64,000 nt of DNA, from positions 248,001-312,000 of the forward strand of contig JASJZC010000004.1 in NCBI GenBank assembly GCA_037178855.1, read 5' to 3'. The notes beneath the pieces were generated by a model. That model saw only the letters and a program-made list of their open reading frames with translations. It was not told the origin of the DNA and ran no database searches. Of the stretch, positions 46,401 through 51,398 are shown piece after piece; the stretch's first letter is position 1; each line of letters begins with the position of its first letter. Both the position numbers and the translations under genes were made by a program. The stretch comes from Oscheius sp. JU75. Taxonomy: Eukaryota > Nematoda > Chromadorea > Rhabditida > Rhabditidae.

Positions 46401-47342
46401 AGTAGGAAACTTTTGAAGCAATGGAAAACACCTAAGCTTTAGTCAAATCCATCGGACGTCCGAGTTCAATGTGACAGATAGTTGCAACAATCAATGTGTT
46501 TGCAAAAATGAATGGAATCCAGTCTGTGACAAGTCTACTGGCAATATCTACTTCAGTGCCTGTTTTGCTGGTTGTACTACCAGGAAAGACACTGATTTGG
46601 TAGGTTTCTGACTCTTACAGCATTGAACCAGAGGTTTTAGACAGTCGAGTGGTCGGACTGTTCCTGTCTGGCTGCTAATGCTACCAGTCATGGACTGAAA
46701 CCGTCACCGACAGACATATTGGAGAAGGGATACTGTCAACCGGTAAGTAACTGCCACTTTCACTGTCACTGTTACGATTCAGGACTGTGGCTCAGCCATT
46801 TACATCCTCCTTGTGACTCTATTCATCACAGTCGTTGCCAGCTTCGCTTCAGGAATCCCGACTCAACAGATCATGCTCCGTGTGGTTCCGTTCGATCAAC
46901 GTACTCTGGCTCTGGGTATCAACTGGACGTTCCTCAGACTTTTGGGATTCATTCCTGGTGGAATTTTGTTTGGAATGATGATAGACACGGCTTGTTTGGA
47001 ATGGGAAGAGAGCTGCGGAAGGAATACGAGCTGTAGGGTCTACGATCCGGTCAAGTTGTCCTGGACGATCACGGCTGTTGGTGAGTATTGAGATAAAAAG
47101 ACCGAGAGATAGAGAGACTTCTTCTTCCAGCCATCGTATGCAAGCTCCTCTCCATTCTGGCCACAATCCTCGGCTACATGACCTACCAGCCCACTGAACT
47201 CGAGAGTACCCAGTCCATCCACACCATCGACAGTCATGGAGCACTTCACTTGGTAGTCAACGACGACCGACCACCGGAACAGATCAACGGATCAGTCAAG
47301 AGTGCCGACTACGCCTCGACCATCCGAACGATCGACCAATGA
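19477..47342 (+). CDS. Organic-anion-transporting polypeptide (SLCO/OATP family), 716 aa, 15 exons
   Basis: A twelve-pass plasma-membrane carrier of large amphipathic anions. Exons: 19477-19527, 20701-20813, 20852-20930, 21114-21264, 21301-21448, 21894-22166, 22907-23063, 45147-45218, 45256-45400, 46153-46223, 46280-46401, 46443-46599, 46641-46742, 46783-47080, 47131-47342. Phases agree throughout, giving 717 codons with the stop. Landmarks: LLCGFGSCTPRWLQKF before TM1, LSTLERRFHMTSTHTGIISS, GNNGHKGRWIGWG, HGFGSTPLFSIGTTFIDENV (loop into TM5), DPRWMGAWWIGFL (the OATP signature before TM6), the Kazal-like Cys loop SCNNQCVCKNEWNPVCDKST...CFAGC between TM9 and TM10, and PFDQRTLALGINW near TM11. 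All OATP hallmarks are present and nothing is missing between exons 7 and 8. Those exons are 22,083 bp apart, and the intron between them hosts an antisense receptor cluster. Exon 1 is the least certain; a start at the exon 2 ATG is possible. Confidence 0.92.
20956..21031 (-). pseudogene. tRNA-Pro-derived pseudogene (anticodon position now ACA)
   Basis: Clearly derived from the tRNA-Pro(AGG) family: GGCCGAGTGGTC at the 5' end, CTCGCTTA in the anticodon arm and CCCCGGCTCGCCCC at the 3' end. It carries a 4-nt TATA insertion in the D-loop, an anticodon changed from AGG to ACA, and broken T-arm pairing. It lies antisense in intron 3 of the SLCO gene. Confidence 0.85.
22247..22320 (-). pseudogene. 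tRNA-like sequence
   Basis: The reverse strand has GCTTGGCGCAGTGCCAAACG (D-arm-like, with A-box character) and CCGGGTTCGATTCCCCGCAG (B box), but the anticodon region CTGCCCTAGCCCACGCA does not form a normal arm. A tRNA pseudogene or tRNA-derived SINE head, in SLCO intron 6. Confidence 0.55.
23077..24966 (-). CDS. Nested 7TM receptor A (Str-superfamily-like chemoreceptor)
   Basis: The first exon is tiny (ATGGATCCAG) and spliced to INYTLTVHVYNGLQYVNIV. The following exons give TM2-TM3 (YPSTLVYALGKYYWTWLSYS, LLAVSMIYKVISLIR), the loop motif CDLICSDETGRYYPRK, then VCTGIPCCLILNRWFKEGQF, SPKTIKMQRSLMKAWMLL (intracellular loop 3) and a last exon ALFFWSIPLKILVIFFTVRK. It ends at 23077. The S-x-x-T...Q...L...W block after TM5 recalls nematode Str-superfamily serpentine receptors. 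A plasma-membrane chemosensory role is likely; the ligand is unknown. It is antisense to, and within an intron of, the OATP gene; its stop is 14 bp from the OATP exon 7 donor. Confidence 0.8.
24967..25582. repeat. CT-rich degenerate simple repeat between receptor genes
   Basis: About 25255-25450 is made of imperfect CTGTCTCTCTGT / TTTGTCTCTCTG units. No coding sequence was found. Similar pyrimidine tracts on this strand occur at 4700-4750, 38640-38755 and 43305-43400, with purine-strand versions near 26515-26570 and 29260-29320. Confidence 0.7.
25583..26878 (-). CDS. Nested 7TM receptor B
   Basis: Starts with a short exon MSS spliced to DYPLVVHVYNGIQYFSVV. Then FVGLYNNKGAISSYKDGFLL (TM2), YPSGSVYLLAYYYPAWLSF, TMLAMLMLYRVIFFVRPK (TM4), the loop CDLLCLDENVTFPLKR, IVGIPGIIILNRWFKTKTL, SQQTRKLQRRLNRGWIWM, and a last exon SFWVIPLKILVFFIVLRR ending ...STVSVITS. 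The C-terminal tail NRKLKFSKTERSTVSVITS is nearly the same as in receptor C, so B and C are a recent duplicate pair. Confidence 0.82.
26879..27473. other. Spacer with a decayed receptor exon fragment
   Basis: No intact gene. The stretch 27064-27140 on the minus strand (...PDWLKRVKV...) resembles the last exons of receptors B and C (CAGACTGGCTGAAGAG is shared), so it is the remains of a further receptor copy. Confidence 0.55.
27474..29082 (-). CDS. Nested 7TM receptor C
   Basis: The start exon MMPS splices (phase 1) to VYPILVTLSNGIQFISL. It continues with LLMGLYHNKGPINAMKSG, YPGGGFYVFGDYYPQWLAF, QLAVIMIYRVLYIIR, the loop CDLICVDVAGAYPTKK, LIGIPSILIINNWLAKKN, SSQTRKLQKELTTAWICM, ILTHCTMFLPTLVMIAG and ITLDFWIIPLEVIVLFMAV, ending KAERLNVSVITS. 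All landmarks of receptor B are in the same order. The position matching the WF of its relatives is WL here (NNWLAKK). Confidence 0.82.
29354..29835 (-). CDS. Tandem SUMO-like-domain protein
   Basis: Two exons joined at 29624-29588 by a short intron whose phase fits. Domain 1 starts MPKLHLVDEDFKSDKFYVSR and ends LKLQKGDMINVV. Domain 2 runs from KIAMMIIDDSGPREVFNITI through GHLKFLYALKTNQPDLTKY and FWNGSSECKDYETPHSMKM to SERGRVHVRRI. Both show the beta-grasp order of SUMO: helix with K-x-x-Y-A, F-x-x-x-x-x-I, a D-x-x-T/S-P-x-x-L/M-like turn, then the final V-x-V strand. There is no C-terminal di-glycine, so it cannot be conjugated like SUMO and resembles the SUMO-like domains of Rad60/Esc2/NIP45. 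It lies between receptors C and D in the SLCO intron. An upstream in-frame ATG exists at 29910. Confidence 0.62.
30090..30160 (+). pseudogene. tRNA-like relic
   Basis: CGTGGCTCAGTCAGTTAGCG (D-arm with A box) and TCTGACTATAAATCAAA (anticodon-arm-like) are followed by GGCTTCGACTCCCGCACGAG (T-arm-like). The acceptor stem does not pair. A related relic is at about 45929-46005. Confidence 0.6.
30122..30440 (-). pseudogene. SUMO-like domain fragment
   Basis: The frame KELFEVTVNQTMGQLNASYV...IEAFCFLDEEIELKNYQSPS...LKMSSGATIKAKR is a clear paralogue of domain 2 of the gene at 29354-29835 (FNITIHQTIGHLKFLYALKT...YETPHSMKMSERGRVHVRRI). It has no start exon and reads on past the normal end into sequence overlapping a tRNA relic, so it is probably a broken copy. 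Confidence 0.65.
31015..32764 (-). CDS. Nested 7TM receptor D
   Basis: The N-terminal exon MSSYPVSVHLYNVVQYSNLS has no separate leader exon. It continues LLFIGIFHSKEFITAYRDVI, then YPYGAVYLAGNFLPVWLIQ, GFLAGAMVYKMIFFVK and, after a roughly 670-bp intron, KYTRLARFFFLFLIVLI, the loop CDFYCPDNEAAYPTQV, FAGIPSVIILNSWFKAGNF, SPQTIKMQKKLTRAWIFM and FLKMAVLFLAIRKTLKWPEW. It ends at 31015. The long intron is packed with a repeated CTCCCGTACTGTCTC-type motif and carries a 46-bp piece of the SUMO-like gene. The last-exon helix reads SCWSIFLKMAVLFLA rather than WVIPLK. Confidence 0.78.
31780..32300 (-). repeat. Cluster of CCCGTACTGTCTC-like motifs in an intron of receptor D
   Basis: At least five imperfect copies on the + strand: TTCCCGTACCGTCTCAT (31781), TTCTCCCTGTACTGTCTCGG (31874), GATCTCCCGTACCGTCACAG (32023), CTCTCCTGTACCGTCTTGAT (32117) and CTCTCCCGTACTATCTTG (32283). 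The spacing is 85-165 bp. Single copies appear elsewhere in the window on both strands. Confidence 0.7.
31793..31838 (-). pseudogene. 46-bp duplicated fragment of the SUMO-like gene
   Basis: CATCTTCATGGAATGAGGTG followed by TCTCATAGTCTTTGCACTCGCTTGAG is identical to 29390-29435 in the last exon of the tandem SUMO-like gene, about 2.4 kb away. Confidence 0.9.
33152..33225 (+). tRNA. tRNA-Ile-AAT: tRNA-Ile (anticodon AAU)
   Basis: A 74-nt cloverleaf. The acceptor GCCGCCA pairs with TGGCGGC, the anticodon loop CTAATAA gives AAU, and the T-arm is GCAGGTTCGACCCCTGC. It is followed by a long T-run. It is in the giant SLCO intron on the SLCO strand, between receptors D and E. Confidence 0.97.
33261..34556 (-). 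CDS. Nested 7TM receptor E
   Basis: Three exons, the simplest structure of the array. Exon 1 (34176-34556) starts MSSEFYPLPIKIYNCLQYIS and runs to GGLIVYKLITFVR. Exon 2 has RTIRICLFLFTVLPAAYNIL, the loop CDLICLHENATYPKKV, FVYFIGFPCVFILSSWFRRQ, then NFSQQTMTLQKRLSKAWMLM. Exon 3 has ILAHTFTILPWFMFVLTK, MYYWVIPLKLIILYNSVKRS and the tail ALPVKISILK. Seven hydrophobic segments are recognisable. It is closely related to receptor F (same tail sequence and exon boundaries). The first intron contains a decayed tRNA. Confidence 0.88.
34050..34137 (-). pseudogene. tRNA-like relic in receptor E intron 1
   Basis: The reverse strand reads CCCCTCGTAGTTCAGTCGGT (acceptor/D-arm-like) and GAATTTGAACGCTGGTGGC (T-arm-like) with no acceptor pairing. 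Confidence 0.5.
35106..36520 (-). CDS. Nested 7TM receptor F
   Basis: A near-duplicate of receptor E. It starts MDHDDYSLTIKFYNSLQYIS, with exon 1 ending GGLIVYKLITFVR. Exon 2 has the loop CNLVCLDENATYPKKL, YFIGIPSVFILNSWFRRQNF and SQHTIILQRRLSKAWILM. A 36-nt intron precedes ILAHTFFILPWLVYALTK and MHYWVIPLKLIILYNSVKRS, with the tail ALPVKVSILK. That 36-nt intron can be read through without a stop (giving VRLLLGFKHPIQ), so automatic gene finders may keep it. E and F arose by a recent tandem duplication, with about 550 bp between them. Confidence 0.88.
37310..38765 (-). CDS. Nested 7TM receptor G
   Basis: The leader exon MDT splices to DLPPYIRIANGVQYITLIS. Then VLGILLSQKKNKYVDIVLLM (TM2), GEYYPDWLLYIFVNLGNF, EVVAVGMVYKGITLM (TM4), the loop CNLICLDANISWPMSL, IVLGLPCMLLLRHWFKRGHF, SQATRHLQSRLLRAWGAI and FLQCIGFLPGFVYGQ. 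The last exon is MIYWIFPIRSIIIYYSVRSM, stopping at 37310. The leader intron holds a CT-rich degenerate repeat (38640-38755). It is more diverged than E/F but collinear. Confidence 0.8.
38766..39957. other. Spacer inside the giant intron, no gene recognised
   Basis: Contains CT-rich tracts (39365-39480) and scattered short open frames. No exon chain or RNA gene was found on either strand. Confidence 0.5.
39958..41417 (-). CDS. Nested 7TM receptor H
   Basis: Starts MTENLLYVKIFNSIQYATEG at 41417. TM2 is FIVFIGLLYSKDNQNKYKDI. After an intron holding a tRNA-Ser it continues FPTGLIYLFAKNYPTWLVF, ELLAISMIYKVIFLMKPK, the loop CDFICPDWTVLSPSRE, VVAGVPSILILNRWFNRGGF, SSRTLSLQRRLMKAWLAM, IVYWLIPLRCIIIFWTVRK and a Ser/Thr/His tail, stopping at 39958. 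All motifs shared by the array are present. The tRNA-Ser in its intron is on the opposite strand. Confidence 0.82.
40917..40990 (+). repeat. Short dispersed repeat with inner palindrome
   Basis: ATGCTCTACAAAATTGTAGAGC (nearly a perfect palindrome), then CGCAGAACATCGCAAAGCTG. A second copy is at 45476-45565, with weaker ones at about 334-385, 16210-16255 and 18695-18745. Confidence 0.7.
41096..41177 (+). tRNA. tRNA-Ser-GCT: tRNA-Ser (anticodon GCU)
   Basis: An 82-nt class II cloverleaf with a long variable arm. The acceptor GATCAGG pairs with CCTGATC, the anticodon loop CTGCTAA gives GCU, the variable arm is TGGGGTTTCCCCG, and the T-arm is GTGAGTTCGAATCTCAT. It is antisense within an intron of receptor H. 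Confidence 0.96.
41488..41697 (-). CDS. Possible small secreted peptide
   Basis: A 69-aa open frame beginning MFLAQTATPVEGSVNAKHLC, with hydrophobic in-frame sequence just upstream (YFVHLFL), three Cys residues (KHLC, APCEK, PICHLG) and a basic, Pro-ended tail. No homology is recognised and it may be chance. It lies between receptors H and I. Confidence 0.25.
   Translation of the reverse strand: MFLAQTATPVEGSVNAKHLCTKIILSHVNMRAFPKVSVAPCEKLKANDAKIPICHLGQAELPYKMYPPT
42794..44238 (-). CDS. Nested 7TM receptor I
   Basis: Starts MNLQQYSLNSDYPLPVRFFN. TM2 ends near IIGLISTDKKVLAGYQSS, then VVVAVLLEIQALFS-type TM3 sequence and MLAGCMLYRTCLVLK (TM4). Next come PHWATRFGIFLLFSIL and the loop CDLICTENNYTEPKSL, then VLFIGVPCIYKLHKFFKKGN, SERTLQMQKRLTWSFAAL, FSSFVPYLLSSVAAF and a last exon TYPAKMWILYISCKNILKMP, ending at 42794. 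The WF before the third loop is FF here and the W of the AW motif is shifted (WSFAA), making it the most diverged member. Confidence 0.75.
44239..45146. other. 3' end of the giant SLCO intron
   Basis: No gene was recognised. It ends with the polypyrimidine tract and acceptor TCTATTTTCAG before OATP exon 8. Confidence 0.5.
45476..45565 (+). repeat. Short dispersed repeat, second clear copy
   Basis: ATGCTCTGCAAAGTTGTAGA followed by GCATAAAGTCGTAG and CAGAAAATCATAAAGCTTGA. It matches 40917-40990 and lies in OATP intron 9. Confidence 0.7.
45929..46005 (+). pseudogene. tRNA-like relic in SLCO intron 9
   Basis: TTGGCCGAATTGTTGAGTTG GTTAGCGCTCCGACT resembles an acceptor/D-arm/anticodon 5' half. 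The T-arm (AATTCCACCATCAAGTT) is degenerate. Confidence 0.45.
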
Positions 47343-47515
47343 TCATCTAATGTTACCACATCCGAAATACGGGATTTTGCAACATTTCGCGAGATTTGCA
47401 ATATTGAAATGTATCTTCCTACCCTGTGTCCCCCTTTTTTATTCAGGTCTCACTTTAGCCTTCTATGAAAAATTGTATGAAATTGTTATCAAGTTGCTTT
47501 ATAAACTGTTTACTC

Positions 47516-50500
47516 TTAGTAATAGGTGTCATTGCTCGGCAGACCCCGTTTGTACAGCTGGATCAACTTTTTCAACTGTTTATGCTCATCGAGGGGCTCG
47601 AAGATGGTCGGGGCTGACAGTAGAATGCCTGAAAATTTTGTCTTTTGGGAACAGTGACCCTCACCAAAAGTTCCCGCCAGAGTCACTCCCAGAAAGCCGT
47701 AGAGGAGGAACCGATCCAAAACCATGGACACGAACTTCCAGTCATCACGGTACTGTTTACTGAGCTCGTCGTCCTTGATGTGGGAGGTAATGAACTCGAC
47801 CGAATCCAGAGCTGTCTGGGCATACGGGCTGAGTTCTTCTTCTTGTCGAGGGGCTAAGCGGATGTGAGGGACGTGGCCTCTGAACACAATCTCTATGTTA
47901 TTAGAACCAACTATCTCTGCAAGACTGTTCATGTCAGCCGATGAACGTCTCAACTTGTTCTACACTGTTCTTCCTGTCAACCCTGTCACTTTCTTTTTCT
48001 GTCAATTCCCGCTTTGTCCTGACATTCTTACTGACTGTAAGGGAAGACTGTAAGTACTCTGCTCCGGTACTAAAATTCATTTCTATTGGAGGTGGCGAGA
48101 AGAAGACGTAGAAAACGGCTAACTTATGTGAAGCTATGGGGACGGTTACGAAAGTTCGGTTCATTTGTACTACAAGAAAAACTGCAATTATATATTTCTA
48201 AGAAACTTTTATTCGTGTAACTTCGGACGAATATCTAACAATTTAGCAAGCCTAGATAGTTTGAAAGAGCAACTAACTACCGATAATTTTATTGTACTGT
48301 GGCTAATGGATAGTGCGTTCCGTGTAGTATGCAAGAACCGAAAGTTCTGTAGGGACTTTCACATAAAAATCTGATGAAGGTTTCCTTGTTTTCAGTAGGC
48401 TCGGTAGTCCAGTGACAGTTGCTGTTCTGTCAAGCGCTATCACCCCTTCAGCTCCATTCAGTTTCCCACTTTATCGTCCGTCTGTATGCACTGCCCGACT
48501 AATTCGCCCATTTCTAGTCCTCTGTCTCTAGCTTACGCTCCATGTTCTCTAATCTCACTGTTGCAGATATTCTTTTCCCAGTTTCTACCTATCTACTGTG
48601 CTTGTCCCTTTCCCATGTCATTGAGGCTCCACCTTCATCGTCAGAACAAGAACCTGGATCAACGAACTCACCTATGATTTTCATGAGATTTACAGTGAGG
48701 ATGATGGCCAGTGAGGGGCAGGTCTTGACTATTCTGACTGGGTAGTCCTTTAGACCTTCTGGTCTGTCTCAGCTGTCTCCTAACAATGTCGTCCTCACGA
48801 GGAGGTCGCTGCATGCAGAGGAAGATGGGGAGGAACTGGAACTTTTGTACCGACTTAGGTATCAAACTTACATCAAGGAAGACAGTCCTGACCCATCCAG
48901 GAATTCGATGTGTTATGGGGCTTCGGAAGAAGATGTTACAGACGATGACAGTGTCCACAATCGTTATGACGTTGAGAATGAAAGTAAGGAGGAGATATTT
49001 GGCGACCAGAGGCACGGAAGATGATGTTGGTGGCAGTTTCTTTGAGACCAGGAGCAAGAACACAACAATAGACAGCAGAACATTCATTGTTAGTCCCATC
49101 TTTTCTCCTGAAACACGCATTTCGATGGAAAATATACACAAACCAGAAGCTGTGGGTAGATAATAGACCATCACGTTGAGAAAAGCAAGGAGCAGGGTGG
49201 GAAGAATGAGAATTACGGTGTAGAAAAGAGTCTTCCTTCTATAAAACGGCAGTTAAAAAAAGGAAAAAATAATTAGCAGCGAGTGGTTTCGATCCACCGA
49301 CCTCTGGGTTATGGGCCCAGCACGCTTCCACTGCGCCACGCTGCTGTTAGTCCCAGCTCTCTACCCCTGTTACCAAGGCGCACCCTCAGACCTACCGAAT
49401 AACAATCTGAAACTCGATTCGGCTCCTGTCTTCCGTCAAAACAGCGGGAGCATCAATGATGTCCCAAATACTGCTTGTCGAGTACTCGGAAAAGTCCACT
49501 CTATCGGCATGGAGAAAGTCAAGCTTGATTTCATCTCTGTTGTAGGTCCAACTCCCGAAAGTCAAGCTGCAGCGCTGCTCATCAAAGGGAAAATATTCAA
49601 CATCTGAAGCTGTTTAAGTGACCTGAGAGTGAGAAAAGCTGACCAATGATGCAGCTGGACTTATAAATGGCCGGCGGCACCCATAACACCTCGCCGGAAT
49701 GATGAACCAGGGTGTTACACATAAAGGAAACCTCGTAGGTACCATCCGCACTGGAAATGTACTAGCTTTTATCAGTAAAGTGGATTTTCTTGGTTTCCAG
49801 TTGAAAGAAACAAAAAGTTTTAGTCATTTTTTTCTCCTGTACTGTCTCGAGGAGAGTAGTTTGGAAATTACCCTCCCTCTGCCAATAGTCGAACTTTTCC
49901 TAAATACCCTGCCCGATGGTACTACTTTGATAGTTTTGATATAGCCAGGTGAACCGGAATTAGCGGATTTGGGATGGGAAGAGGTGACAGGATGGTATTA
50001 AAAAATTGACAGGACGTTGGCAACCGTTGGTAGAACATATGGGCTAAACGGTGGACCAAAATGTTCGTGAAATCTGTGTGACATCAATAATCTGTACAAT
50101 CTGAATATTAAAAAAAAATCCAGAAGTACTCTTTCCAACTCAAATTACTTATTGAACAGCACAATATCCGGGAGCCAGATCTTCTCGGGAGCGATTCTCA
50201 GTGTCGTTATATTGTCATAGTCCTTCGGATTCCATTGTAGTTGGTAGTCATGCCATTTCTACACTTTACTCTTAGAAAATCTACAATTAAATCCTACCAA
50301 GGTCAGCCAAACATTGGTATGCATGTGCTGTTCCAACTCGTCCACATTGATCAAGAGGGCCAGTTGCATTGCCATTGAGACGAACATGGGCAGTTCTGTC
50401 TTGTTCCTAATGGGCTGGGTTAGAGAATTGTAGCCACGGAAAAGGTCAATAGTGAGTCGCTCTTCGGCATCTGCTGCTAAGGAAAATGACAGACCTGAAG

Positions 50501-50588
50501 ACTTTCAAAAATTTTCCTCGAAAAAATCTAAACCCAATTTTCGCTTTCACTCACCATTCAGTGACAGCAGAAATATTGACAGCAGCAT
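47516..50588 (-). CDS. Nicotinic acetylcholine receptor-like subunit (non-alpha)
   Basis: A cation-selective Cys-loop channel subunit. A 12-codon first exon encodes a signal peptide ([11 protein letters not shown]). Then [50 protein letters not shown], and the Cys loop C-x(13)-C in [16 protein letters not shown]. Then [18 protein letters not shown]1 ([20 protein letters not shown]), M2 preceded by GEK ([19 protein letters not shown]), M3 ([20 protein letters not shown]), [19 protein letters not shown], and M4 with [19 protein letters not shown]. Stop at 47516. The GEK before M2 indicates cation selectivity. The loop-C region ([15 protein letters not shown]) has no vicinal Cys pair, so it is non-alpha and should need a partner subunit to bind acetylcholine. 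Convergent with the OATP gene (173 bp between stops). An intron hosts the initiator tRNA-Met. Confidence 0.92.
49274..49345 (-). tRNA. tRNA-iMet-CAT: Initiator tRNA-Met (anticodon CAU)
   Basis: A 72-nt cloverleaf. The acceptor AGCAGCG pairs with CGCTGCT and starts with the A1-U72 pair typical of eukaryotic initiators. The anticodon stem ends in the three G-C pairs CTGGG/CCCAG around CCCATAA, and the T-arm holds the initiator-type GATCGAAA in place of TTCG. It lies in an intron of the nicotinic receptor gene, on the same strand. Confidence 0.96.
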
Positions 50589-51244
50589 TTGTACAAAGTG
50601 ACTAGTAAAAAAAAAGGCTAGTTCTGCCCTGAAAAAGCGTAATGGAATCAAACGTTAGTCACTGAAATAATGAAAAGATTCATCAGCTGTCTCATTATGC
50701 CTCTTTTCTCGTTCTGACCCCGTCCCTTCTTAATGGCATCTGAGCCTTAAAAAAGTGTTATTGGAATCAGCGTAAAATGAAACTGAGTTGAGATAATGTA
50801 GAGGGAGGCAACAACTGACTGCCCCTCATGTCACCACCTGGTCCTCGGAAAGAGGCCCTGTTGCAAGGGAGCACCCGTTTTTACACTGATCAGGTGCATT
50901 TTCCTTTTTTAAAGTGATAATTGACAACTTTTCTCATCGAATTCTGGTAGCAAGAGCTTAGAGATTGCTGCTAACACTGCCAGAGGCATAAAATCGGTTT
51001 TAGTGTTTTTTGGAAAGCAAAAAAATTATACAAGGTTACTATGAATATATTACACGACATAAAATGCGCTTGTTCCAACCCATAGCGGATATCCCAGAAG
51101 ATTGCCTTTATCAACCGAACTCACTCTCCCTGTCTTGTCCGACAACAGTTCCCCTCTAGTCCTTTCCTTTTCATCTGAACTGACTATCTCTTTTTCTGTC
51201 TCTATGTCTCTGTCTTGTCAAACAACAGTTCCTCTCTAGTCACA
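50589..51244. other. Spacer between the nicotinic receptor and the Sre region
   Basis: No gene was recognised. CT-rich stretches occur at about 51120-51240 (GTCTTGTCCGACAACAGTTC is repeated as GTCTTGTCAAACAACAGTTC about 87 bp later). Confidence 0.5.
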
Positions 51245-51390
51245 TTGTAATTACACTGGTCATAGGCAATTCAGCAAAAATGCATAGTAGTACTCCTATA
51301 GTCTTGATGTTCAAAAAGAACTTGACCAACACCGCGTGTTTCTAAATCGTATTCATATATGATATCGCAACAGATGTGAATAGCGGGGAG
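51245..51390 (-). pseudogene. Truncated Sre-like receptor exon (duplicate)
   Basis: The reverse strand reads ACGCGGTGTTGGTCAAGTTC and GACTATAGGAGTACTACTATG, a clear copy of the first transmembrane exon near 54490-54605 with its 5' flank (CTATTCACATCTGTTGCGAT). The rest of a gene does not follow and the frame is damaged. Confidence 0.75.
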
Positions 51391-51398
51391 GAACTGGA

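Noticed and set aside
47302-47763. 153-codon plus-strand frame
   Set aside because: Antisense to the last exons of the nicotinic receptor gene; no hydrophobic or domain pattern.
48786-49163. 125-codon plus-strand frame
   Set aside because: Antisense shadow of the M1-M3 exons of the nicotinic receptor.
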